From Candidatus Dormiibacterota bacterium (GTDB lineage: Bacteria; Chloroflexota; Dormibacteria; Aeolococcales; Bog-877), in the NCBI GenBank assembly GCA_027306595.1, contig DAHUZI010000126.1:1-39450 (forward strand): a DNA stretch of 39,450 nucleotides, given 5' to 3'. Positions 1 to 7,123 of the stretch are shown here, piece by piece. Both the position numbers and the translations under genes were made by a program. The stretch's first letter is position 1. The number at the start of each line of letters is the position of its first letter. The notes below the pieces were generated by a model. The model made no database searches. It saw only the letters and a program-made list of their open reading frames with translations, and was not told where the DNA came from.

Positions 1-919
1 CCAGGAACGGGAATGTGGGCAACGGACCCAGCCGGGGCTGCTCGGCGGCGAAGCGTTCGCCCACCGTCTCCCCGTGGCCCCGCCGCTGCCGTCGCTCCTC
101 GGCCCGGCAGCGGGCCGCCCGCATCGGGTTCAGCTCCGCCCACTCGGCCACCGTCGGCACCGGCCCCGGCCCGGTGCGCCGGACGTACCCCACCAGCCCC
201 TCCACGCGGCCCTGCTCATGGCCTTGCGCCGGGGTGCAGTGGTGGGCCCGGAACCGATACGCCCTCTGCAGCGCCACGAACTCCGAGCAGGGGACGCACA
301 CCCCCGCGCGCCGCCGCCCCAGCTGGCTGGGATTGTCATACCAGCAGCTCGCCGGCACCCCGCCCCAGGCGTGGAACGCCCGCACGGGCAGGGCCAGCCA
401 CGCCGCCCGGTCCTGCTGCCGGTACGCCACCACCACGTCCCGGGTCGAGTACGCCAGCCGGGCGCAGAACAGGAACACCCGGGTCGCCACCCCGGCGAGC
501 AGCACCGTCGCCTCCCCAAAGTCGATCTGAGCCTCCGCCCCCCGGTCGTGGGCCAGCGGCAGCGTCACCCCGCGCCCATCGGTCTGGCGGTGCCGCCGCA
601 CCCACTGCCGCACCGTCGACTCCCCGCCGTGGAAGGCGTACTCGTCCCGCAGCCGCTCCCAGATCCGGCGGGCGGTATGGCGCTGCTTGCGGGGCGCGTC
701 CTGGTCCGCTGCCAGCCAGCCCTCCACCACCGCCGCCAGCGGCCCCATCACCGGCTCCCGCACCGGCCGCTGCCGCCGGTACGTCCACGGGCCCGGGTCC
801 GCCAGCGCCCGCCGCACCGTCTTGCGGCTCACGTGAAAAGCCCGCGCCACCTGCCGGATGCTCAGCCCGTCCCGAAAGTGAGCCCAGCGGATACGCTCAA
901 CGTCAGCCACCTTGATCAC
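1..919 (-). CDS. istA: IS21-family transposase IstA, 3' end cut by the window edge
   Basis: This frame is open from GTG at 919 to base 1 and is missing from the ORF track, which shows shadows of it in other frames. The N-terminus reads VADVERIRWAHFRDGLSIRQ and goes into a helix-turn-helix (SIRQVARAFHVSRKTVRRAL). After about 110 residues comes the integrase-core start AQIDFGEATVLL, followed by FLFCARLAYSTRDVVVAY, a CWYDNPSQLG segment and HEQGRVEGLVGYVRR, the DDE catalytic core typical of IstA. GGGAG lies about 6 nt before the GTG, which supports the start. The product would cut and join transposon ends with the help of IstB. It looks intact over the 306 codons visible. Whether the rest is intact cannot be seen here. 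Confidence 0.88.
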   Translation of the reverse strand, partial: MIKVADVERIRWAHFRDGLSIRQVARAFHVSRKTVRRALADPGPWTYRRQRPVREPVMGPLAAVVEGWLAADQDAPRKQRHTARRIWERLRDEYAFHGGESTVRQWVRRHRQTDGRGVTLPLAHDRGAEAQIDFGEATVLLAGVATRVFLFCARLAYSTRDVVVAYRQQDRAAWLALPVRAFHAWGGVPASCWYDNPSQLGRRRAGVCVPCSEFVALQRAYRFRAHHCTPAQGHEQGRVEGLVGYVRRTGPGPVPTVAEWAELNPMRAARCRAEERRQRRGHGETVGERFAAEQPRLGPLPTFPFL

Positions 920-985
920 GCCTCACTCCCGATCGGTCTCGGCTCCAACTACCGAGCACCGTATCGGGCCTCGAGCGGGTCAAGG

Positions 986-1034
986 TGGTCCCCTTTTACG
1001 CCATCGTTCCCGCCTCAGGGTGGGTCCCCTTTAC
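986..1034. repeat. Paired terminal repeats of the IS21-family element
   Basis: TGGTCCCCTTTTAC (986-999) and TGGGTCCCCTTTAC (1021-1034) are near-identical direct repeats between the istA start and the element tip. IS21-family ends commonly carry two or three such internal repeats, which act as transposase-binding sites. They lie in the istA leader and so could also affect its transcription (inference). Confidence 0.6.
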
Positions 1035-1047
1035 TCTGGCGATTACA

Positions 1048-1293
1048 AACGCCGTCTGGCTGCTCTGCGGGCAACTGGCGCACGACATCCTGGCCGGGAC
1101 GCAGGCGTGCTGTCTCGAGGGCGCGCTCACGCGCGCCGAGCCGAAGCGCCTGCGCTACACCCTCTGGCACGGCCCGGGTCGACTGGGGCACACCGGGCGG
1201 CGCTGGCTCCTCCGGCTCGATCGCCGCTGGATGGGGGCGCGTCTCCTCGCGGCCGCCTGCCACCGCTTGCCGGCGCTGCCCCGCGCGGCCTGA
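1048..1293 (+). pseudogene. C-terminal remnant of an IS1380-family transposase
   Basis: From NAVWLLCGQLAHDILAGTQA to the stop at 1293 the frame resembles the C-terminal end of IS1380-family (DDE group 1) transposases, with the typical pattern KRLRYTLWHGPGRL then RRWLLRLDRRW. Only about 81 residues remain, and the catalytic core is gone. The recognisable sequence starts at the first base outside the IS21 tip, and the ORF-track start at 985 lies inside the IS21 end. The IS21 element therefore either inserted here or removed the upstream part. No function is expected. Confidence 0.68.
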
Positions 1294-1502
1294 GCACGCG
1301 CGGCGACGCGGCGGTGATGACCCCGACGGGTCGCGGCTGTGGCAGCACGCCCCCGCCCCCCCCCCCGCGGCCCGCTCGCGTCCCCTCACCACCCCCGTCA
1401 TCGTCCGGAGCGCCATTGGCCCGCTCTGACCGTTGCCGGTCTGGCGCTCCCGCCCCTCGACGGCTCGCCGCGTCCACTTTGAGGCCCTGTCCCGCCCCCC
1501 TG
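1294..1502. other. Gene-free stretch between transposon remnants
   Basis: I see no supported gene here. The stretch has long C/G runs, including a run of Cs near 1350-1366. The overlapping ORFs in the track have no recognisable domain and are GC-driven shadows. Confidence 0.5.
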
Positions 1503-1655
1503 ATGAAAGTTCGAGGCTAGGCCGGCGTCCCGCCGGGGCACGCGCCGGGGCGCCGTCTTGGGATCGCCGCCCGCCCGCCGAGCCGTGGTCGAGGCAGACC
1601 GGGTCAGGTCGTACGCCTCGAGAATCTCCGTGAGCTCCCTGTCAGACTTCGCCAT
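1503..1655 (-). pseudogene. N-terminal scrap of an IS21/IstA-like transposase
   Basis: From ATG at 1655 the minus strand reads MAKSDRELTEILEAYDLTRS and then a degraded helix-turn-helix, ending in DPKTAPRRVPRRDAG. This resembles the start of a second IstA-like subgroup, in which EILEAYDLTGS is followed by a DNA-binding helix and a DPKTVRRYV-like segment. Similarity ends after about 45-50 residues. It differs in sequence from the istA at 1-919, so it came from another element. The 3' boundary is approximate. Confidence 0.5.
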
Positions 1656-1745
1656 GGGCCCCCCGGTCCGGTTCGCGGTCCAACACCGCCAGTGAACCGG
1701 CCGCCGGGGTCTTCCTGTTGCGCCCGCCCCGGAGATCGGGTGTCC

Positions 1746-2275
1746 ATGCCCGGGCCGTATGATCTTGGGGTGTTCACGGTGAGGCGGGTCCGTGCCGACG
1801 AGTACGTCGCCGCCGGCGAGGTGACGGCGTCGGCCTGGCAACCACTGGGAGCGGCGGACGACCCGACTGGCTGGCGTTCCGCACGCGGCTTGCGGACGTC
1901 GCGACTCGGGACCGCGTCGCGGCCGTCTACGTCGCCCTTGACGGAGACACAATGCTGGGATCGGTCACCCTCGAACTCGACGCCCGTATCGCCGACAGCG
2001 ATAACCCCGGAGCGCTCGCCACGGACGAGGCCCACGTGCGGCTCCTTGCGGTAGCGCCGGTGGCTCGGCGCCTTGGGGTGGGGCGCACCCTCATGGAGCA
2101 CTGCGCCGCGGTCGCCCGCGACAGGGGGAAGGCGCGGCTCACCCTCAACACGTCCCAGGGGAACATCCCCGCCCAGCGCTTCTACGAGGCGATCGGGTTC
2201 GTCCGCCTCCCCGGTCGTCCCCTCCGGGACGGCTCTGCCCTCTGCAGCTACGAACGCGCGCTTCCGGCCAGCTGA
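1746..2275 (+). pseudogene. GNAT-family N-acetyltransferase interrupted by one frameshift
   Basis: The gene would begin at ATG 1746 (GPYDLGVFTVRRVRADEY), with a weak GGAG upstream. The frame is lost near 1850. The continuation lies one frame over, as DWLAFRTRLADVATRDRVAA, then MLGSVTLELDAR and VRLLAVAPVARRLGVGRTLM, and ends with NTSQGNIPAQRFYEAIGFVR. The R-R-x-G-V-G-R segment is the acetyl-CoA pyrophosphate-binding loop of GNAT motif A, and the FYEAIGF segment is motif B. Repaired, the protein would be about 176 residues, a normal single-domain GNAT length. The substrate cannot be told. The frameshift may be real decay, fitting the neighbouring IS debris, or a sequencing error. The ORF at 1952 contains only the C-terminal two-thirds. 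Confidence 0.7.
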
Positions 2276-2446
2276 CACGCCGGGATCCGCGCGCGGACCC
2301 TACTGCCCCCCGCCCGGCGGGCGCACCCGCCGTGTCTGACCTTGCAGAGACAGATAGCTGACCCGGCCCATTGGCGTGATGGTGGTCGCGAGGGGGGGCC
2401 AACCTCCGGTCGCGGACGGCGAGAGCGCCGCTCCGCTCCGCCGACG

Positions 2447-2775
2447 ATGGACAGGGCGGCACCGCCTGCGGAGCTTCCCGAGCTGACGCGTCCCCCCCAC
2501 GGACACGGCCGCGCCAAGGCGTTGATCTTGGTGGCGCACGACGGGCTGGACACCGCGGCCCTGGTCGCACGCCTGCGCCGCGAGGCGATGACGAGTTGGC
2601 TGATCGCTGAGTCGCGCTCACACGGGGACCGCTGCCGGCCGGTGGATCCGTGCGGCCGTGCGATCGCGAAGTGGGAGCCGCGCTGCCGGCAGCTCGAAGG
2701 CGAGCGAACGCAGGCGCGGCACGTGATCAGCTCGCCGGAGAAGCGCTCGCCGCGGCTCGGGCCGGTCGCACCGGA
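2447..2775 (+). pseudogene. Decayed IS3-family OrfA
   Basis: The plus-strand frame keeps the layout of an IS3-type OrfA. There is a helix-turn-helix region (AKALILVAHDGLDTAALVAR, then LRREAMTSWLIAES), followed by a leucine-zipper-like stretch (RCRQLEGERTQARHVISS) that corresponds to the usual ENARLEARLARAEAIIEVQKK. Many positions are substituted, so it is unlikely to work. It lies just left of the IS5 element, whose other side carries the matching OrfB remnant, so both are halves of one older IS3 element. ATG 2447 is a nominal boundary. Confidence 0.48.
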
Positions 2776-2805
2776 CCATCCCGCTCCCGCCGCGGCGCCA
2801 CCGGG

Positions 2806-2826
2806 CCTGAGAACATGTTTGAGAAC
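2806..2826 (+). repeat. Left inverted repeat of the IS5-family element
   Basis: CCTGAGAACATGTTTGAGAAC pairs with the reverse complement of 3728-3748 with three mismatches. It lies 52 bp before the transposase start. Confidence 0.75.
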
Positions 2827-2878
2827 CAGATAGGGCTCCGGCCTGCACGGGGCGGCCAGGATCGGGCATCGTGGGTCG

Positions 2879-3724
2879 ATGCGGTCCTCTCCACGTCCTT
2901 CTCGCTACCCGACCGACCTCACCGATGCGCAATGGGCCCTGATCGCGCCGCTGCTGCCCCCGCCCAAGACTGGGCCGGCAGGCGGCCGGCCCCCCAAGCA
3001 CCCGATGCGGGAGATCGTCAACGCGATCCGGTACCGGGTCCGCACCGGCTGGGCCTGGCGGCAGTTACCGAACGACCTCCCGCCCTGGCCGACCGTCTAC
3101 TGGTACTTCGCTGCCTGGAACCGGGACGGCACCTTGGACCGCGTCCATGATGCGCTCCGGGAGCGGGTGCGGACCCGAGCGCAGCGCCAGCCGCGTCCGA
3201 GTGCCGGGGTGGTGGACGCCCAGTCGCTGCGCGGGGCCGACACGGTCGGGAGCGCGCCCCGCGGCTACGACGCGGGCAAGAAGGTCAATGGACGCAAGCG
3301 CCATATCGTCGTCGACACGATCGGGCTGTTGCTGGTGGTGATGGTCACCGCCGCGAGTGTCCAGGATCGCGACGGGGGACGCCTCGTGCTGGGCCGGGTG
3401 CACCGCCTGCCGGCCGGGGTGCGCCGCGTCTTCGCCGACGGTGGCTACGCGGGCTTGCTGGTCGCCGGTGCCGCGCGCGCGTGGCGGATCACGCTGGAGA
3501 TCGTGCGCAAACCCGCAGGCCAGGTCGGCTTCGCGGTGATCCCGCGGCGCTGGGTGGTGGAGCGCACGTTTGCCTGGATGATGCGCTGGCGGCGTCTGGT
3601 CCGGGACCACGAGCGCACGATCGCGCACCAGGAGGCGATGGTGAAGTGGGCGATGGTCGGGCTGATGGTGCGCCGCCTCGCACCGTCGCCGGGGCCGCTA
3701 CCGTGGGCGGACCGACGACGATGA
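2879..3724 (+). CDS. IS5-family transposase, intact
   Basis: The protein has 281 residues, a normal length for the short IS5 subgroup encoded in a single frame. Residues 10-85 form the N-terminal domain of unknown function found in these enzymes (LTDAQWALIAPLLPPP, then REIVNAIRYRVRTGWAWRQL). The DDE nuclease fold follows, with likely catalytic D113 in VVDAQS, D187 in FADGGY and E229 in VVERTF, after which comes the usual W-R-R-L-V-R-D-H-E segment. It would cut and rejoin the 21-bp ends. The stop is only 4 nt before the right inverted repeat. All core residues are present, so it is probably functional. Confidence 0.9.
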   Translation: MRSSPRPSRYPTDLTDAQWALIAPLLPPPKTGPAGGRPPKHPMREIVNAIRYRVRTGWAWRQLPNDLPPWPTVYWYFAAWNRDGTLDRVHDALRERVRTRAQRQPRPSAGVVDAQSLRGADTVGSAPRGYDAGKKVNGRKRHIVVDTIGLLLVVMVTAASVQDRDGGRLVLGRVHRLPAGVRRVFADGGYAGLLVAGAARAWRITLEIVRKPAGQVGFAVIPRRWVVERTFAWMMRWRRLVRDHERTIAHQEAMVKWAMVGLMVRRLAPSPGPLPWADRRR

Positions 3725-3727
3725 ACA

Positions 3728-3748
3728 GTTCTCAAGCACGTTCTGAGG
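3728..3748 (-). repeat. Right inverted repeat of the IS5-family element
   Basis: Read on the minus strand it is CCTCAGAACGTGCTTGAGAAC, which matches the left end at 18 of 21 positions. Confidence 0.75.
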
Positions 3749-3759
3749 GCCCGACCGGC

Positions 3760-4615
3760 GCTCGCTGACGCCCCAGGAACGGGAGCCGGTGCCCGAGTTG
3801 CTTGACGAGCCCGCGCACGCGGCTCAGGCGCCGGCGCCCGCCCACGCGGAGCTGCTCGGCGACCGAGGACATCGCCGCTCGGTATCGAGCGCGTCCCCGC
3901 TCCTGGGGTCGGGCCACGTGGCCGAGAGCGCCGCCCCGTGGCGACGCACCCGGCCGCGATGAAGTCGGAGTTGGTGGCGCCAGCCCCCGCGGGGCCTGGA
4001 GCTGGGACATCCCGCACGCTTCTCGGCCCGGCGGAGCAGATGTCCCGCTCACTCGTCGACGGCCGCGACCTCCGCGGCCAGTTCCGTCGGAGGCTGGATG
4101 ATAACCGCCCGGCAGGCTGCGGTGGCGGCTGAGCGGCTCGTTTCTGGGCCGGTGACCCGCCAGAGCCTGGCTGGGGCCAAGCTGGCCGTTTCCGTGGACC
4201 GGGGCGCCGCGACGAGGCCCACGCCCTCGCCCTGCTGCTGGTCGACCTCGGCGTCGCACGCACCCTGTCGCCTTCGAACTGCGCGAACGACACCCCGTAC
4301 CCGTACGCCCACCTTATCACGCGAAAGGACCACCCGCCCGTCCCCGACCGCACTGGCAGCCTCGGAGCCGCGCGTGCCATTGGCAGGACGTCGGCCCCTG
4401 GCCCTCGCAGGCCCCCCTCCGCGATCGGCCGGCACACGCCCGCCGAATGCCACTCAGTTCGGGCCACCCCGGTCCGGACCGCAGGCGCCAGCGTCCCGGC
4501 CGGTGCCGGCTATGCACCCTGGAGCGCTTCGTCCGCCCCGCGGGAGTGCCCTCGCTCCTGCCCGGTGCCTGGCTGTACCCTTCCCCGCGAACCCCGTGGG
4601 GTTGGCGCAGTGAAT
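3760..4615 (+). pseudogene. Decayed IS3-family OrfB transposase, several frameshifts
   Basis: No single frame is open, but pieces in different plus-strand frames follow the order of an IS3-type integrase. LTPQEREPVPELLDEPAHAA corresponds to the usual LSPAERQAVLDLLHSERF. HPAAMKSELVAPAPAG, then LGPAEQM, corresponds to HPNYAKPELLATAPNQ, then LGPAKW. ALALLLVDLGVARTLSPSN, then GSLGAARA, corresponds to ALLLADLGVTKTHSRPHVSND, then FGSLEDARA. ERFVRPAGVPSLLPGA is the C-terminal tail. The catalytic segments are mostly destroyed. This explains a kilobase that otherwise looks empty. Its partner OrfA lies left of the IS5 insertion. Confidence 0.6.
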
Positions 4616-4798
4616 CCGACTGGTCCTGTCCCGCCGGTGTCGCCCGCTCCGAAACCTCATCGCGGCCCGTTCACCCGGCCGATGGAGTCCACCTTGGACG
4701 CGGTGGAACTGATCGGGCCCGAACCGCTGCCGCCACGGCCGTGGCAGCAGCGGTTCGCCCCGGGGCAGATGCGAAGGTGGGTCAGCTAGGCCCCCGCC

Positions 4799-5185
4799 TC
4801 AGCCCGACGCACGTCGCGGCTCTCCGAAGCCCGCTCCCCTCAGGACGTGGTTGAGGATGACAATCAACCAGGCGACGAAACCCGTGGCCATAAAGGCGGC
4901 CAGGAGCGACCCCGCGAAGCTGGATTCCGCAAGGATGAGCGTGGTGATGCCGATCGCAAGCGCGAGGGTCGCGATCGCGACCTCGGCACGCGCAAGGCCG
5001 ACACCGCCGGTGCCCCACCACGCGGCCGCAAAGGCCACGCCGCCCAGAACCAAGGCCATGGCCGCCATCCCCCGCGGGTCCTGCAGGTAGGGCATCCCGC
5101 CGTACAGAAGATAGCCGGCGTAGGGGACGGCGATCGCCGCCACCGCAACCGTGGCCACCACGTCTCCGAACATCCCGCGACTCAT
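4799..5185 (-). CDS. Small four-helix membrane protein of unknown function
   Basis: I chose ATG 5185, which starts MSRGMFGDVVATVAVAAIAV, because GGAGG lies 8 nt upstream. The track ORF begins at 5368 and would add a polar 61-residue leader without a good ribosome binding site. The resulting 128-residue protein has about four hydrophobic helices, roughly residues 7-30, 40-60, 68-88 and 92-116. The short loops include GGMPYLQDPRG and a conserved-looking WWGTGGVG. I do not recognise a family. It stands alone between the IS region and the LysR gene. Helix spacing and codon bias suggest a real protein. Confidence 0.6.
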   Translation of the reverse strand: MSRGMFGDVVATVAVAAIAVPYAGYLLYGGMPYLQDPRGMAAMALVLGGVAFAAAWWGTGGVGLARAEVAIATLALAIGITTLILAESSFAGSLLAAFMATGFVAWLIVILNHVLRGAGFGEPRRASG

Positions 5186-5861
5186 GGCCGGGCCCTCCAA
5201 GCCAAGACCCACCGCGTCGGAGGCCCAGCGCCCCAAGACGGTCTCCGCGCCGGTCCCCACCGCCACCACCGCGAACTCCCGGCGGCAACCGGACCAGAGC
5301 CGGCCAGCCCTCCGATGGGCCCTCTCCGCCGTGTCGACGCGACGGGCATTGCGCACCTCCGCTTTCAATTCCAGTATAGGCTGAACCCCAACGAACGGGC
5401 CCCGTGGTATCCCCGGGCCAGCCCCCGGATGCGCGCATCATTGCGCGCGAGCGCCGCGGCGGCGGGGCGATGCGAACCCGAGGCGCGCGGCTCGAACACG
5501 ACATCCGCAACACCGAGGTCCGAGGGTGGGCTGCCCGTGCGTTCAGCTGTCCCGATGCCCCGCCGCGCGGACCGCGGCGAGCCCGAGCCACGCCGCTCGG
5601 GGGGCGGCGCGTGGGCACGCGCCACCGATCCCAGTCGTGGGGCGCCGGCGCGAGGCGCGGCCATCTCCAATGGGACCCGGCGATGCCGAGCGACCGCCTC
5701 GACGCCCAGATGGTCCGCTCACCCGGCTCGTGAAGCGGCGGACGGTCCCGCACCCGCCGAATGCGATGCCCGGCCTGGCCCCACGTCCCCCCGAGAGACA
5801 AGGGTGCGGGCCCGCGCGGCCCGATGGTAGCTCCGGCGTGCTCCGCGCGGGCCGGGCGCCC
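5186..5861. other. Gene-free region of about 675 bp
   Basis: No recognisable domain, RNA gene or repeat is seen on either strand. It lies upstream of the small membrane protein and downstream of the LysR gene, so it should hold the membrane protein's promoter. The overlapping track ORFs are Pro/Arg/Ala-rich shadows. Confidence 0.5.
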
Positions 5862-6800
5862 TCACGGCGGAAGGTCGCCCCCATCGGGGTCACCGGTGGC
5901 TTCCGGCCCGTATCGATCGATGACATATTCGGCCAGCTGGCTCACCACCAGTTGAATCGCCCGATCCGCATAGTGTCCAGGCTCCCATGCCGCGTAGAGA
6001 GGGAGCCGCAGGGGGCCAGCAGGCCCGTCGATGGCCAGGGAGCGCAGACCGAACCGGGCATCATCGGACACGACCGCCACCCCACGGTGGGCGGCGGCGA
6101 GGGCCTGGGCGGCCAGCGGCAGCCGGCACTCGGTGACCTCGCAATACCGAGCCGCGACCTGCTCGGCGGCCGCGTCGAATACCCGTCGGGTCCAGTGGTC
6201 GGCGGTGGGCAGCAGGAGGGGGGTCCGGACAAGCTCGGCGATCGGCACGCGCTCACGCCCACTCCAGGGGTGGTCCTCCGGCACGTACGCCCAGATGGGC
6301 ATCCGCGCGATCTGAGCGACCCTGGCCGCGCTCGTGAGCGGGAACGGGGCGATGACGAGGTCGGCACCGCGGTCGAGCGCCGTGGCGATCCGTGCGGGCA
6401 TCTCATCGTCGACGCTGAGGTGAGGCGGGCCGGGTCCACGGGCGGCCACGTAGGGGGCGACCAGGTCGTTGATGGTCACCGCCGGTGCCACCAGTTGAAG
6501 CTGCCGCACCTGGCCGGTCCGAAGGGCCGCCGCGGTCTCGCCCAATCGGTCGGCCCGCGCGAGCACCTCGCGGGCGGAGTCCAGCAGCCGCCGGCCAGCT
6601 GCGGTCAGTCGGATGCGACCCTGGCGGCGGTCGAAGAGGGCGAGGCCGAACTCAAACTCCAGCCGCCGGAGCTGCCGCGACACCGCCGGCTGGGCGACAC
6701 CAACCCGCCGGGCACCCTCGGTGACCGAGCCGGTCTCGGCCACGGAGGCGAAGTACCGCAGGGCTCGCAGATCCGCCCCATTGCCCGGACGCGGGTGCAT
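5862..6800 (-). CDS. LysR-family transcriptional regulator
   Basis: This is a 312-residue one-component regulator. The N-terminal winged helix-turn-helix is clear (LRALRYFASVAETGSVTEGA, then RVGVAQPAVSRQLRRLE and LALFDRRQGRIRLTAAG), and a linker helix leads to a two-lobed effector-binding domain over residues 90-290. ATG 6800 is preferred over the track start at 6821 because GGAGGT lies 3 nt before it. The gene is divergent from the binding-protein/aminotransferase/nitrilase operon, so it probably controls that operon and itself. The inducer is unknown, and a substrate or product of that operon is the natural guess. Length and domain layout are normal for the family. Confidence 0.92.
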   Translation of the reverse strand: MHPRPGNGADLRALRYFASVAETGSVTEGARRVGVAQPAVSRQLRRLEFEFGLALFDRRQGRIRLTAAGRRLLDSAREVLARADRLGETAAALRTGQVRQLQLVAPAVTINDLVAPYVAARGPGPPHLSVDDEMPARIATALDRGADLVIAPFPLTSAARVAQIARMPIWAYVPEDHPWSGRERVPIAELVRTPLLLPTADHWTRRVFDAAAEQVAARYCEVTECRLPLAAQALAAAHRGVAVVSDDARFGLRSLAIDGPAGPLRLPLYAAWEPGHYADRAIQLVVSQLAEYVIDRYGPEATGDPDGGDLPP

Positions 6801-6817
6801 CGGACCTCCGAAGCAAG

Positions 6818-6836
6818 CCATGCCGGATTGGCATGG
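6818..6836. promoter_or_regulatory. Inverted repeat in the LysR/operon divergent region, likely LysR-type binding site
   Basis: CCATGCC-GGATT-GGCATGG is a perfect 7-bp inverted repeat with a 5-bp spacer, 18 nt upstream of the chosen LysR start. It fits the dyad, T-N11-A-like shape bound by LysR dimers near divergent promoters. An AT-rich stretch on its other side (CATATCAGTATTAGACA, about 6846-6862) could hold the -10 of the plus-strand operon. Assignment rests on position and symmetry only. Confidence 0.5.
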
Positions 6837-7123
6837 TGTCTCTCACATATCAGTATTAGACAGCATGGCCCGCGAGCGCCAGAATGACAGCCGCGTGAGG
6901 TCCCGCGGGAGCGCGGTGCCCGCGCCCGCCGGAGCGCGAAGGAGAGGACCGTGCCATGGAGACGGACCCGGGGACACCACCCGCGGCCGCCGGGCTGCGC
7001 GCCCGGGCGCGGGAATGGCCCTGCAGCCCGCGTGCCATCCCGAGCTGGGCGCTGGCGGTCACCAGACCGACGGCCCACCGGAGCCTGATCCGTAAGGCCG
7101 GTCCGAGAAGGAGGAGCCCGCCC

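Larger units (their letters stand above)
1..1047 (-). mobile_element. IS21-family insertion sequence, one end and most of istA; continues past the left edge
   Basis: The element contains an istA-type transposase gene on the minus strand and a terminus at about 1047. Read on the minus strand the end begins TGTAATCGCC, and TGT/TGTA-type tips are usual for IS21. Just inside lie two copies of a TGG(G)TCCCCTTTTAC-like repeat, which match the repeated transposase-binding sites found at IS21 ends. The outer boundary coincides exactly with the point where the IS1380-type reading frame resumes, so this element interrupted an older one. The istB helper gene and the other end lie outside the window. Confidence 0.8.
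2806..3748 (+). mobile_element. Complete IS5-family insertion sequence inside an IS3-family remnant
   Basis: The element is about 943 bp, bounded by imperfect 21-bp inverted repeats that agree at 18 of 21 positions, and it carries one intact transposase gene. The flanks are halves of a decayed IS3-family element, which makes it a later nested insertion. I could not define a clean target duplication: the left flank ends GGG and the right flank begins GCCC. It is the only complete IS in the window and may still be mobile. Confidence 0.82.

Noticed and set aside
1346-1366. C-rich tract in the IS region
   Set aside because: A simple homopolymer run with no repeat unit or gene context. It may be error-prone sequence.
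3699-3710. TACCGTGGGCGG, identical to the promoter motif before the alpha-galactosidase gene
   Set aside because: It lies within the IS5 transposase coding end. An outward-reading promoter is possible, but nothing intact lies downstream.
4681-4789. 35-codon plus-strand ORF (MESTLDAVELIGPEPLPPRP)
   Set aside because: No ribosome binding site and no homology seen. It probably belongs to the tail of the IS3 remnant.
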